Assembly (NCBI GenBank): GCA_945860295.1
Contig: CAMAQH010000003.1
Location: 186,001-250,000 of the forward strand
Direction of reading: 5' to 3'
DNA from: Prosthecobacter debontii
GTDB lineage: Bacteria > Verrucomicrobiota > Verrucomicrobiia > Verrucomicrobiales > Verrucomicrobiaceae
Length of the DNA stretch: 64,000 nt
In this document: in pieces, positions 55,196 to 64,000 of the stretch
Numbering within the stretch: position 1 is the first letter of the stretch
Layout of the letters: each line of letters starts with the position of its first letter
The notes under the pieces: generated by a model
The model's input: the letters and a program-made list of their open reading frames with translations, nothing else
Told to the model about the DNA's origin: nothing
Databases searched by the model: none
Translations under genes and position numbers: made by a program

Positions 55196-56860
55196 TCAAT
55201 CCTTCGAATTGATGTTCCCCGATTTCCGAATCGCGCGCATCAGACGCCAGCCGAGGAAGAGACTCAGCAGGTAGCCGAGCGCACCGAAGACTGAGATGCC
55301 CCAAACTACTGGTTTGGCCTCGCGACTCCACAGCTCGGAGGAGCCGAGGAAAATGGCGGCGGTGAGGACGCCTAACACCAAACGGTTCACGATAGGATCG
55401 AGGTGACGATGATCGAGATGCACGGTCAGTGTGCCGTCGCGGAACCTCGCGAGAAGATCCACGAGATCACGCGGCAGTGCGGAGATGAGGCGATCCCAAT
55501 CACGATAAGCGCGGCGCGCACGACGGACGATGCGGTTTGGTGCGAAGCGACGCAGCAACATGCGCTGACAGAATGGCTGCATCAGCTCGGCCAGGCTCAC
55601 ATCAGGACTGAAGCGGCGGCTGGTGCCTTCGAGCACGATGATCGTTTTCAAAAGCATGGCCAGTGGCGGCGGAAGCGTGATGTGATAACGGCGGATGATC
55701 TCGATCAATGAACTCAGCGCCGAACCAACGTTAATATCACTCAAGGGATGCCCAACAAAGTCGGCCATGAAGTCGTCGAGATCCGCGCGCAGTCGATCTT
55801 GTGCAAAGTCATGAGGCACAGAGCCGAGGCGTAGCACTTGCTCGGTGACTTGCTCGGCATCGTTCTCGACGATGCCGAGAAGCAGCGCCTCCACTTCATC
55901 GCGCAGCTCATCATCAATGCGACCCACCTGCCCGCAATCAACGACACCGACCACATTTCCTGGCAGCAGGATCAAGTTTCCCGGATGCGGATCGGAATGG
56001 TAGAAGCCATCACGGAAAACCATTTCCAAATACATGTTTGCACCGCGCCGCGCGAACTCAGAGAGATCTTCGCCCGATGCCTTCAAGGCCTCAATGTCCG
56101 TGCCAGGAATGCCATCGAGCCGCTCCATCGTGACGATCTGATGCGAGCAAAAATCAGAATACACTCGCGGGATGCAGACGTTGGGATCTTCCTCAAAATG
56201 CAGCGCAAACTCCTCCAGGTTTCGCTTCTCATAAGTGAAGTCCATCTCGCGTAGCAAGGTGCGGCGAAACTGCCGAACGATGGCCACTGGCTGATACGGG
56301 CGCAGTGACGCCGACTGACTCTCGACCAATTCCGCCAGCAACTGCAATATCTCCAGATCCGTGATGACACGGCTCTCGATCCCCGTGCGCCGTACCTTCA
56401 CCGCGACACGCTCACCACTCGGTAACACAGCTCCGTAAACCTGTGCGATGGAGGCTGCGGCCATTGGAGTCTCATCGAACTCAGCAAACAGCTCCTCCAA
56501 GGTCGCACCGAGATCTTTTTCGATAAGCGCACGCGCTGATTCGGCTGACTCTGCCGGCACATTCGACTGCAACTCAGACAGCTCGGCTGTCATTTCCGGT
56601 CCGATCAAATCAGCGCGCGTGCTTAGCATCTGACCCAGTTTGATGAAGGTCGTACCCAGCTCAGTCAGCGCCATGCGCACTCGTGCGGCAGTGGTCACTC
56701 CGGCCAGAGCTTGGCCATCCGCACTGCGCAGCCGATCATTCAGCCAGGGATAGTCGAGACTGCCAAACAGATCCGCCAATCCATATTTCCCCAGCACCGT
56801 CGCGATCTCGCCGAGGCGCATCGCATGTCGTTCAAGTCGCGCTATGACATCCAGTTTCAT
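55196..56860 (-). CDS. AarF/UbiB-family (ABC1) kinase-like protein
   Basis: 554 aa from ATG 56860. Atypical kinase of the UbiB/COQ8 family that supports quinone biosynthesis in membranes. TTFIKLGQMLSTRADLIGPE (KxGQ motif), AAASIAQVYGAVLPSG (Ala-rich loop replacing the Gly loop), VAVKVRRTGIE (ATP-binding Lys) and YHSDPHPGNLILLP are all present, as is the VVDCGQVG Mg-binding segment. Two C-terminal transmembrane helices (LVLGVLTAAIFLG and FGALGYLLSLFLGWRL) anchor it. It lies upstream-adjacent to a DEAD-box gene on the same strand. Confidence 0.93.
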   Translation of the reverse strand: MKLDVIARLERHAMRLGEIATVLGKYGLADLFGSLDYPWLNDRLRSADGQALAGVTTAARVRMALTELGTTFIKLGQMLSTRADLIGPEMTAELSELQSNVPAESAESARALIEKDLGATLEELFAEFDETPMAAASIAQVYGAVLPSGERVAVKVRRTGIESRVITDLEILQLLAELVESQSASLRPYQPVAIVRQFRRTLLREMDFTYEKRNLEEFALHFEEDPNVCIPRVYSDFCSHQIVTMERLDGIPGTDIEALKASGEDLSEFARRGANMYLEMVFRDGFYHSDPHPGNLILLPGNVVGVVDCGQVGRIDDELRDEVEALLLGIVENDAEQVTEQVLRLGSVPHDFAQDRLRADLDDFMADFVGHPLSDINVGSALSSLIEIIRRYHITLPPPLAMLLKTIIVLEGTSRRFSPDVSLAELMQPFCQRMLLRRFAPNRIVRRARRAYRDWDRLISALPRDLVDLLARFRDGTLTVHLDHRHLDPIVNRLVLGVLTAAIFLGSSELWSREAKPVVWGISVFGALGYLLSLFLGWRLMRAIRKSGNINSKD

Positions 56861-56897
56861 GATCAAGCATACACGCTAGAGAAGCCTTGTCGAAAGC

Positions 56898-58124
56898 TCA
56901 CAAACCCGCCGCCGCCTCGCGCAGTTTATCCTTCTTGCTCTTGCGCCAACCTTTGATGCCGCCCGTGCTTGGAGATGGCGGAGGCGCTTGATCCATTGGC
57001 TCGAAGCCTGGGATCTGCTCGCGCACGAGGCTCAGATGATTGCGCTTCTCGATCAGACAAAAATGCGCATGAGATTCTGCTGCGATGAAACTCACCGCGA
57101 CACCCGCCTCACCCGCGCGACCCGTGCGACCAATGCGATGTGTGTAGTCCACCGCAGAGCGCGGCAGATCGTAATTCACCACCGCTGGCAACTGCGCGAT
57201 ATCCAATCCGCGACAGGCCAAGTCCGTGGCTACAAGCACCTGAAAGAACGAGTCTTTAAACTCCGCCAAAGCCTGCATCCGCGCGCCCTGACTCAGTTCG
57301 CCATGAAAGGCCACCGCGCCGATGCCATGACGCCTCAATTTATCAGCGACATGTTCCGCCGTGTATTGCTTTGCCACAAAAACAAGCACCCGCTTCCAGC
57401 CTTCCGTCTTGATCAAATGACGCAGCAATGGCGTGCGCTGCGCCGTGTCCACTTCAATAGCACGCTGCTCGATCACCGGCATCTCAGCAGGCGCACTTTC
57501 GATCTCGATCCGTGTCGGCTCATGAAGAATTTGATCTGCCAGCGATTGCACCTCTTCAGGAAACGTCGCCGAGAATAACAAGTTTTGCCTGCGCTTAGGC
57601 AACAACGCCAACACCCGGGACAACTCATCTGCAAAGCCCAGATCCAACAGCCGATCTGCCTCATCCAGCACCAGCGCCGAGACATGATTAAGTTGCAGTG
57701 CATTGTGATCCACCAGATCCAGCAAGCGGCCCGGCGTCGCGATGATGAAGTCCGCGCCACCGCGCAGCGCCATCATTTGAGGATTGATGGAGACTCCACC
57801 AAACGCGCTCACCACTTTGAGGCGTTCTGGCAAATGGACCGCACAGCGCAGCACTTCTTTCGTCACCTGAGCCGCCAGCTCGCGCGTCGGCACTAGGATC
57901 AAAGTGTGTACACGCCGTGGCTTCTCCATCCGTGTCGCCAGCCAGCGCTGGAGCAGCGGCAGCACAAACGCCATCGTCTTGCCCGAGCCTGTCTGCGCCG
58001 TCGCCAGCACATCTCCGCCTTTCAGCACCAGCGGAATCGCAGCCGACTGCACCGGCGTCGGAGCCACATATTGACTGAGAGCGCTGACGAGCGAGTCAGA
58101 AAGACCGAGAGATGAAAAGGGCAT
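56898..58124 (-). CDS. DEAD-box RNA helicase (RhlE-like)
   Basis: 408 aa. All canonical motifs are present in order: the Q motif region (PTPVQSAAIPLVLKGGDVLA), AQTGSGKT (Walker A, near residues 43-50), PTRELA, TPGRLLDL, LDEADRLLD (DEAD), SAT, the VATDLACRGLDI segment and HRIGRTGRAGE (motif VI). The C-terminal tail is short and basic (KGWRKSKKDKLREAAAGL), as in RhlE-type helicases that remodel RNA and ribosome precursors. The start ATG 58124 gives MPFSSLGLSDSL, the usual beginning. It is divergent from the DUF1080 gene. Confidence 0.94.
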   Translation of the reverse strand: MPFSSLGLSDSLVSALSQYVAPTPVQSAAIPLVLKGGDVLATAQTGSGKTMAFVLPLLQRWLATRMEKPRRVHTLILVPTRELAAQVTKEVLRCAVHLPERLKVVSAFGGVSINPQMMALRGGADFIIATPGRLLDLVDHNALQLNHVSALVLDEADRLLDLGFADELSRVLALLPKRRQNLLFSATFPEEVQSLADQILHEPTRIEIESAPAEMPVIEQRAIEVDTAQRTPLLRHLIKTEGWKRVLVFVAKQYTAEHVADKLRRHGIGAVAFHGELSQGARMQALAEFKDSFFQVLVATDLACRGLDIAQLPAVVNYDLPRSAVDYTHRIGRTGRAGEAGVAVSFIAAESHAHFCLIEKRNHLSLVREQIPGFEPMDQAPPPSPSTGGIKGWRKSKKDKLREAAAGL

Positions 58125-58201
58125 GGCCTTTCCTATAAGCCCGATCCGCGCTGCATAAAACTTGGAATCATCCCGTCTTCAAACCGCGTTTAGACTTCCC
58201 C

Positions 58202-58840
58202 ATGAAACTCGCCCTCATCCTACCACTCATTGCTGGACTTACTTTCGCCGCTGATCATCCAGAAACCACTGGCTGGAAAGATCTCTTCGCTACCGATCTC
58301 TCAAACGCCGTTGCTCCTGGCGGCTGGGGATTCACCAATGGTGAACTCGTCGCCAAAGACCACGACACACTCTGGACCAAGGCCTCGTATGGCGACTTCA
58401 TCCTCGATCTCGAATTCAAAGTGATCGCCGAGTCCAACAGCGGCGTCTTCCTTCGCTCCGGCGATATCAAAAACGTGCTCTCCGCGCTCGAAGTCCAAGT
58501 CCACGACAGCGCTGACGGCAGCAAATACGGCATGGTCGCCGCCATTTATGATGCCATGCCGCCAATCAAGAGCATGGCCAAACCCATCGGCGAATGGAAT
58601 CACTTCACCATCACCTGCAAGGACAGTAAGGTCAGCATCCTCTTCAATGGTGAACTCGTCATCGACGCCGACCTCAACAACTGGCCCGCAGTCGGCAAGA
58701 ACCCAGACGGCACACCGAACAAGTTCAAGAAAGCCCTCAAAGACTACGCCCGCAGCGGCCCCATTGGCCTTCAGGGACTCCATGGTAAAGCGCAGGCTCC
58801 GGTGTGGTATCGGAATGTGAAGATCAAGATCTTGGAATAA
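58202..58840 (+). CDS. Secreted DUF1080 protein
   Basis: 212 aa with a signal peptide (MKLALILPLIAGLTFAADH). The mature protein has the DUF1080 lectin/glucanase-like fold: GWKDLFATDLSNAV at the start, GGWGFTNGELVAKDHDTLWT, and SNSGVFLRSGD near residue 79. The C-terminus APVWYRNVKIKIL closes the sheet, like the paralogue at 15 kb. It overlaps the following DUF1592 gene by one base (TAATG) and is the first gene of a probable three-gene operon for a polymer or sugar substrate. Confidence 0.9.
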   Translation: MKLALILPLIAGLTFAADHPETTGWKDLFATDLSNAVAPGGWGFTNGELVAKDHDTLWTKASYGDFILDLEFKVIAESNSGVFLRSGDIKNVLSALEVQVHDSADGSKYGMVAAIYDAMPPIKSMAKPIGEWNHFTITCKDSKVSILFNGELVIDADLNNWPAVGKNPDGTPNKFKKALKDYARSGPIGLQGLHGKAQAPVWYRNVKIKILE

Positions 58841-61392
58841 TGATGATACGAGTCCTAACGCCCACTTCACAAACAGCCGTGTGGAATGTCTTCGTTCGAC
58901 TCTCGCCTTTTCTATATGGAGTTTGTACAATCGTTGCCTTAGCGACGACCACTACTCCACCGCAAATTGAGCAGAGCTGCATCGAGTGCCACGACAAAGA
59001 AACCAGCAAAGGCAGCCTCGATCTCACGGCGCTGAAGTTTGATCTCAGTGATAGCGCGACGCGTGAGCGTTGGGTGCGCATCCATGATCGTGTGGAGAAA
59101 GGCGAGATGCCACCGAAGGCGAGCGACATGTCGGCGGAGGATCGTGCAGCTTTGGTGAAGACGCTTGATGCATCGCTCGATGAGGCGGATCGCACGGAAG
59201 TGCTGGCGAATGGTCGTGGGCCGCTACGCAGGCTGAATCGCGATGAGTATGAGCAAAACTTACGCGATGTGCTGCAACTGCCGGATCTCGACATTCGCGA
59301 TATTTTGCCGGAGGACCGCGAGGGGCATCGCTTCAACAAAACGGGCAGCATGCTCGACATGTCGCGTGTACAACTCACGGCTTACCTAGATGCTGCAGAG
59401 GCTGCTTTGCGCGCGGCGATGGTCACGGAGCCTGCGCCGCCGAAGGTGACGAAACGTCGTGTCGTGGGCACGGATTTGTTTCCAGGGAAGAGCACGTTTG
59501 GGAATCGGGAGGCGATGTTCTTCGCCAAGGCTAGCAAGTACATCGAGTTGGATGGCAAGAAGGCAAAAGAGGCTGCAATGGATGAAGGTATTGAGTTGGC
59601 GTTGTTTCGCTCGGCTAGCTGGCCTTATCTCGGCACGCCACGTGACGTCGTCGCGAAGCACTCCGGGCACTACAAAGTGCGCTTTTCGGCACGGGCCGTA
59701 CTGCAGCAGCCTGGGTTCACGTTGCTTCCTGCGAAGCAACCGGTGCCGATGACCTTCCGCACGCGTAAACCGGCCGGTGTGGACATCATCAATGAAGTGC
59801 GTGCCTCCGGTGGCGTGATCGACATCGAGCCTGAGCAGCAAGTCTATGAAACCACGATCACGTTACGCGCTGGCGAGTCGTTTGAATACAGCCTGCTCGG
59901 CCTGCCGATGCCGCTAGCGCAGAACCCCAACGGCTCTGCGCCGACCTATCGCTATCCGCCTTTCCCAGAGGGCGGCCAGCCGGGTATCGCGGTGCAATGG
60001 CTCGAAGTCGAAGGCCCCATTCCTCCGCCAAGCTGGCCGCCGCCCTCGCATCGCGTGCTGTTTGATGATCTCGGCATCGACGCGAAACCAAAGAACACTC
60101 AGGAAGATGCGAAACGCCTACTGCGTCGCTTTGTAAGTCTCGCCGCGCGTGAGCCGGTGTCGGAAGATGAGTTGCGCTTGTTTGATGCCCTCATCGCCGA
60201 GCGTTTGGGGAAAGGTACGTCGTTCAAAGAGGCCATGCTGGCCGGTTACAAAGCTTTTTTGGCCTCCGGCGACTTCATTTACCTCCGCGATCCAGAATCG
60301 GCGGACGACCACTTTTCCATCGCATCACGCCTCTCGCACTTTCTCACGAACTCGCGGCCTGATGCGCGATTGAGCGATCTTGCAGCGAAAAAACAGCTGC
60401 GTGATACCAAGACGCTGCGTGAAGAAACCAAGCGTCTCATTGCCAGCGTTGGCTTCGAGCGCTTCGCGAAAAACTTCACCGACTACTGGCTCAGTCTGCG
60501 CCACATTCGTCGTGATGATCCCGACATCCGGCTCTTCCCGGAGTATCGCTTTGACGAATATCTCGTGGAGAGCATGGAGCGCGAGACGCGGACTTTTTTC
60601 ACTGCGATGATTCGCGGCAACATGCCCGCCAGCGTACTCGTAAAGGCGGAGTTCGTCTTCGCCAACGACCGCCTTGCGAAGCACTACCAGCTCCCGCCAC
60701 TCAGCGGCTCCGCCATGCGAAAAGTCCCCGTACCGCAGGGCAGTCCACTTGGTGGATTGCTCACGCAGGCCGCTGTTTTGAAAGTCAGCGCGAATGGCAC
60801 GAACACCTCACCCGTCGTGCGCGGTGCGTGGGTGATGGAGCGGCTCATCGGCCAACCGCCGCCTCCACCGCCGCCCAGCGTGCCCGCCGTAGAGCCGGAC
60901 ATTCGCGGTGCCAAAACCATTCGCGATCTCATGGCGCTGCACACCAAAGAAAAATCGTGCGCTGGCTGCCATGCGAAGTTTGATCCCGTCGGCCTTGCTT
61001 TGGAGAGTTTTGATATTCTCGGCGGCTGGCGTACCCGCTATCGCGGCATTGAGGAAGGCGAGCGCATCATCGGCATTGACCGCGCCGGTCACGACTTCAG
61101 CTACGCACTCGCCGCGAACGTCGATCCCAGCGGTAAACTTATCGACGGCCGCACCTTTAAAGATGTACACTCTCTGAAAGCCATCCTTGCAGCCAACCCA
61201 CGCCAACTCGCGCGGAATCTGCTCCACCAGTTTACCGTCTATGCCACCGGCACACCCGTCCGGTATTCCGACCGCCGCGAGATCGAGTCCATGCTCGATG
61301 CCTGCGAGAATAACAAGTATCGCGTGCGAGATTTGATGCTCGCGTTGGTGGGGAGCCAGATTTTCCTCGGCAATCACCAAGAAGGCCCGTAA
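58840..61392 (+). CDS. Secreted DUF1592-type planctomycete cytochrome c protein
   Basis: 850 aa from ATG 58840, overlapping the preceding TAA; an ATG at 58843 is equivalent. An N-terminal hydrophobic leader/anchor is near residues 15-38. The first haem-binding motif is C47-IE-CH51, followed by the MPPKAS segment. The usual domain chain is readable: DUF1587 (LNRDEYEQNLRDVL), DUF1595, DUF1592 and DUF1588, ending in a DUF1585-like part; a second CxxCH (CAGCH, near residues 707-711) lies in the C-terminal part with FDPVGLALESFD. This family is nearly confined to PVC and Acidobacteria-like groups and is paired with DUF1552 genes; substrate unknown. Confidence 0.9.
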   Translation: MMIRVLTPTSQTAVWNVFVRLSPFLYGVCTIVALATTTTPPQIEQSCIECHDKETSKGSLDLTALKFDLSDSATRERWVRIHDRVEKGEMPPKASDMSAEDRAALVKTLDASLDEADRTEVLANGRGPLRRLNRDEYEQNLRDVLQLPDLDIRDILPEDREGHRFNKTGSMLDMSRVQLTAYLDAAEAALRAAMVTEPAPPKVTKRRVVGTDLFPGKSTFGNREAMFFAKASKYIELDGKKAKEAAMDEGIELALFRSASWPYLGTPRDVVAKHSGHYKVRFSARAVLQQPGFTLLPAKQPVPMTFRTRKPAGVDIINEVRASGGVIDIEPEQQVYETTITLRAGESFEYSLLGLPMPLAQNPNGSAPTYRYPPFPEGGQPGIAVQWLEVEGPIPPPSWPPPSHRVLFDDLGIDAKPKNTQEDAKRLLRRFVSLAAREPVSEDELRLFDALIAERLGKGTSFKEAMLAGYKAFLASGDFIYLRDPESADDHFSIASRLSHFLTNSRPDARLSDLAAKKQLRDTKTLREETKRLIASVGFERFAKNFTDYWLSLRHIRRDDPDIRLFPEYRFDEYLVESMERETRTFFTAMIRGNMPASVLVKAEFVFANDRLAKHYQLPPLSGSAMRKVPVPQGSPLGGLLTQAAVLKVSANGTNTSPVVRGAWVMERLIGQPPPPPPPSVPAVEPDIRGAKTIRDLMALHTKEKSCAGCHAKFDPVGLALESFDILGGWRTRYRGIEEGERIIGIDRAGHDFSYALAANVDPSGKLIDGRTFKDVHSLKAILAANPRQLARNLLHQFTVYATGTPVRYSDRREIESMLDACENNKYRVRDLMLALVGSQIFLGNHQEGP

Positions 61393-61404
61393 CCACACGA
61401 TTCC

Positions 61405-62712
61405 ATGAACGCCCCTCACATCGCCAAGTCCTTCTCGCGTCGCCGCTTTCTGCAAAGCGCGGGTGTCACGCTGGGATTGCCGCTACTTGAATGCATGACG
61501 CCGGTGTTTGGTCGTGCGGCACAGGTGAAGACACCTCGTCGGATGCTCATCATCTCCAACAACCTTGGTTTTCTACCGAAGCCGTTTTTTCCGAAGACCG
61601 CTGGGCGAGACTACGAACCGACACAGACGCTTGCGCCACTCACTGATGTTAAGAGTGAGTTCAGCATCTTCAGCGGAATGTCGCATCCGGATGTGAATGG
61701 CGGGCATAGCGCGGAGAACTGCTTCCTCACGGCTGCGCGCGGGCCGACGAAGAGCGGGTTTCGCAATCAGATCTCGCTCGATCAGTTCACGGTGGAAATG
61801 CTCGGCCAGCTCACGCGATTCCCGACACTAAACCTCGGTGTGAACATCGACAAAGCGAACCGCAGTCTCTCTTGGACACGCGACGGCGTGTTGCTGCCTG
61901 CCGAGGACAACGCGCCGGCTTTGTTTCGACGCATGTTTGTTCAAGGCGATCCCGAAGCCGTGAAACGACAACTCAACGCACTCGACGAGCGCGGCAGCAT
62001 TCTCGACACCTTGATGGATCACACGAAGAAGCTCAGTCGCAGCCTCGGCAGTGATGATCGCTCGCGTCTCGATCAATACCTCACCTCCGTACGCGAGGTG
62101 GAGGAGCGCCTGCTCACCGCTCGCGATTGGGAACTCAAACCCAAGCCCGTCACCAAGCTGCCCGAGCCTGCGGACATCCAGGACAAAAAGCTCATCTTTG
62201 AAAAGCTCGACCTCATGCTCGCCATGGCGCAGCTTGCCTTCGAGTCCGACTCCACGCGCATCATCACACTCATGGTGGATGCCTTTGCCACGCCCGCCTT
62301 CAAGATCGACGACCACGAAAGCACCACCGAAGGCTACCACGGTCTCAGCCATCACGGACAGGCTCCACAAAAGGTGAAGCAGCTCGAAGACGCTGACCGT
62401 CAGCAGATGGTGCTACTACGCAAACTCATCCAGAGCCTCGCCGCGAAGCGTGAAGACGACGCCCGACTGCTCGACCGCACCATGGTCCTCTTCGGCAGCA
62501 ACATGGGCGACGCCAACAAGCACGACAACACCAACCTCCCCATCATTCTCGCCGGCGGAGGTTTCACTCACGGCCAGCACCACGCTTTCAAAGGCGATCA
62601 CGACAAGCCCCTCTGCAATCTCTACGTTTCCATGCTCCAGCACCTCGGTGTGGAGACGGATGCGTTTGGATCAAGCACGGGGACGCTGACAGGATTTGAT
62701 TCTCGCGGCTGA
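61405..62712 (+). CDS. Secreted DUF1552 protein, Tat signal
   Basis: 435 aa. A twin-arginine leader (FSRRRFLQSAGVTLGLPLLE) is at the N-terminus, so the protein is exported folded. DUF1552 landmarks include MLIISNNLGFLPKPFFPKTA, FSGMSHPDVNGGHSAENCFL and SNMGDANKHDNTNLPIILAG. It begins 12 bp after the DUF1592 gene and forms with it and the DUF1080 gene the well-known PVC module, thought to act on a periplasmic carbohydrate or lipid substrate coupled to a haem protein. The role of DUF1552 itself is not known. Confidence 0.92.
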   Translation: MNAPHIAKSFSRRRFLQSAGVTLGLPLLECMTPVFGRAAQVKTPRRMLIISNNLGFLPKPFFPKTAGRDYEPTQTLAPLTDVKSEFSIFSGMSHPDVNGGHSAENCFLTAARGPTKSGFRNQISLDQFTVEMLGQLTRFPTLNLGVNIDKANRSLSWTRDGVLLPAEDNAPALFRRMFVQGDPEAVKRQLNALDERGSILDTLMDHTKKLSRSLGSDDRSRLDQYLTSVREVEERLLTARDWELKPKPVTKLPEPADIQDKKLIFEKLDLMLAMAQLAFESDSTRIITLMVDAFATPAFKIDDHESTTEGYHGLSHHGQAPQKVKQLEDADRQQMVLLRKLIQSLAAKREDDARLLDRTMVLFGSNMGDANKHDNTNLPIILAGGGFTHGQHHAFKGDHDKPLCNLYVSMLQHLGVETDAFGSSTGTLTGFDSRG

Positions 62713-62762
62713 TCGTCACGTCTTCACGTGGGTTGCAGTTCACCTCATCAGAGGAATGTTTG

Positions 62763-64000
62763 GTGATTTTGAATCGCTGGCTCATCACCTTTGCCTTGTT
62801 CACCATCAGCGCACACGCTGATGGGCCTTGGTCGTGGCTGAATGCGGAACTCGGCGCCATCGAACAGGAGCAAGAGCGGCATCGGTCTGTGATTACCACG
62901 CTGCCGCCATCACCCACTGCTCAGCCACATGAGCATGCGGGCTTTCACAGCGGCTTTGCGCCGCTGCAGGATTCCATCCGCTGGGTGCAGGTCGATTTGG
63001 GAAAGGAATACGCGATGGATGAAGTGATCGTGATTCCAGCCATGCTCGGCAGCGTGGAGGCTTATGGTTTCCCGCATCGCTTCCGGGTCGATGCGTCGAA
63101 TGACCCACTTTTTGGCGAGTCCATCACGCTACTGGATCAAACCGGCAGTGATGTCTCTTCAACACTCGCTCCATGGCGCATCGATGCGAAGAAGACGATG
63201 GCGCGTTATGTGCGCTTCACGGCAACCAAGCTCTCGTCCCAGCCTCACTCGAGCCAGCGCTTCATCTTCTGTGTAGGTGAGTTGATTGTCTTCAGCGGCG
63301 GGCAAAACATCGCACTGCAAGCAAGAGTGCTCGCACCAAATTCCGTCGAGACATTGCCCACATGGTCGCCGAAGCATCTCGTTGACGGTTCTCACGCGCT
63401 TGGTCTGCCCGTCAAAAACGATGATGTGAGCAGCAACGGTTGGCACAGCGCTGTGTCGAGCACTGCTGATGCCACGAAATGGGTGCAGGTTGATCTCGGC
63501 TCGGTGTGTGATCTACAAGAGATCCGCCTCATTCCCGCTCACCCGCGTGATTACCCGGATCGCTTCGGTTTCGGCTTTCCTCATCACTTCAAAGTCGAGG
63601 CAGATGGCCGAACCATCTTTGATAGCACGACGACCGATTTCCCAAATCCTGGCGATACACCTGTCGCATTCCCGACTCCTGGACTCAGAGCGAAAACAAT
63701 CCGCATCACCGCCACGAAGCTCTGGGAGCGCAGTGGCGACTTCGTTTATGCGCTGGCCGAGTTGCAGGCCTTCGCGGATGGCAAAAACATCGCCCTTGGC
63801 AGCCGCGTGACCAGTTCTGACGACACCATCGCGCCTTCATGGCAACGCGAGTTTCTGGTGGATGATCGCAGCAGTTCTGGTCTGCTCATCAACGAAGAAA
63901 AATGGCTCACCGATTTGTCGAAGCGTCGCGAAATCACTCATGAAATCGCCGAACTCGATCTTCGGCATAGCGCAGGTGTTTCGCTGGCTCAATCGCGTGC
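62763..64000 (+). CDS. Discoidin (F5/8 type C)-domain secreted protein, partial at 3' end
   Basis: The frame is open from GTG 62763 to the end of the window (412 codons visible). GAGGA at 62751-62755 is a good ribosome site for GTG 62763; TTG 62760 and 62769 are alternatives. After a hydrophobic leader (RWLITFALFTISAHAD), three repeats of a discoidin-like fold follow, each with WVQVDLG: about residues 80 and 239 and a partial copy near the end, with YVRFTATKL, TIRITATKLWE and FALAEL-type strands. Such proteins bind carbohydrates, and some PVC members of this kind are sensor kinases, but the C-terminal part lies outside. Confidence 0.75.
   Translation, partial: MILNRWLITFALFTISAHADGPWSWLNAELGAIEQEQERHRSVITTLPPSPTAQPHEHAGFHSGFAPLQDSIRWVQVDLGKEYAMDEVIVIPAMLGSVEAYGFPHRFRVDASNDPLFGESITLLDQTGSDVSSTLAPWRIDAKKTMARYVRFTATKLSSQPHSSQRFIFCVGELIVFSGGQNIALQARVLAPNSVETLPTWSPKHLVDGSHALGLPVKNDDVSSNGWHSAVSSTADATKWVQVDLGSVCDLQEIRLIPAHPRDYPDRFGFGFPHHFKVEADGRTIFDSTTTDFPNPGDTPVAFPTPGLRAKTIRITATKLWERSGDFVYALAELQAFADGKNIALGSRVTSSDDTIAPSWQREFLVDDRSSSGLLINEEKWLTDLSKRREITHEIAELDLRHSAGVSLAQSR

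Overview
The window is 64 kb of moderately GC-rich bacterial chromosome with very high coding density. The gene content points to Verrucomicrobiota, most likely a Prosthecobacter-like member of Verrucomicrobiaceae. The evidence is the mix of PVC-type secreted families: two DUF1501 proteins, two DUF1080 proteins, a DUF1592 'planctomycete cytochrome c' protein with a DUF1552 partner, a sulfatase, two neutral-ceramidase-like proteins and a large secreted dehydrogenase-like cytochrome. These sit among Gram-negative housekeeping genes. The genus is an inference from gene families, not from a marker gene.

Layout. 1-3.8 kb: end of a heavy-metal-type RND efflux operon (His-rich adaptor tail, permease, small Cys-tailed periplasmic protein). 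3.8-13.5 kb: housekeeping genes (DUF255 thioredoxin-like protein, pyruvate kinase, DUF374 acyltransferase, holA, fdhD, ileS, DUF2513). 13.5-25 kb: secreted catabolic-type genes, with two decayed genes (a sialidase-like remnant and a D-aminoacylase-like remnant). 25.2 kb: tRNA-Gln(CTG). 25.3-31 kb: minus-strand block with a membrane protein, rppH, a natural TrhO-RluA fusion and a CCA/poly(A) polymerase-family enzyme. 31-38 kb: PVC dehydrogenase-like cytochrome, recO, a TPR protein, a solute-binding lipoprotein, YggS-type PLP protein and folP. 38-44 kb: a decayed patch, then a second RND efflux operon (DUF2892, adaptor, permease, DUF6132) divergent from an ArsR-type repressor, with a candidate shared operator. 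44-47.5 kb: Gfo/Idh/MocA oxidoreductase and mnmG. A near-consensus ParB site (parS) lies inside mnmG and a weaker one upstream, which suggests proximity to the replication origin.

47.5-50.3 kb is a gene graveyard: a frameshifted membrane protein, a broken minus-strand gene, a gene cut by an amber codon and a DUF2233 pseudogene, with palindromic repeats between them. recQ follows. 52.5-55.2 kb is an AT-richer accessory island: a 5'-truncated gene and its small partner, an FRG-domain protein, a two-helix membrane protein carrying a Cys-rich tandem repeat but split by an in-frame stop, a membrane protein and two perfect 53-bp tandem repeats. 55.2-64 kb holds an AarF/UbiB-type kinase-like protein, a DEAD-box RNA helicase, the DUF1080-DUF1592-DUF1552 operon and the start of a discoidin-domain protein that runs off the end.

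The most unusual signals are the 13-residue Cys repeat behind an in-frame TAA, the parS-like sites, the TrhO-RluA fusion, and short 9-bp-period repeats embedded in frame in ileS and in the cytochrome gene.
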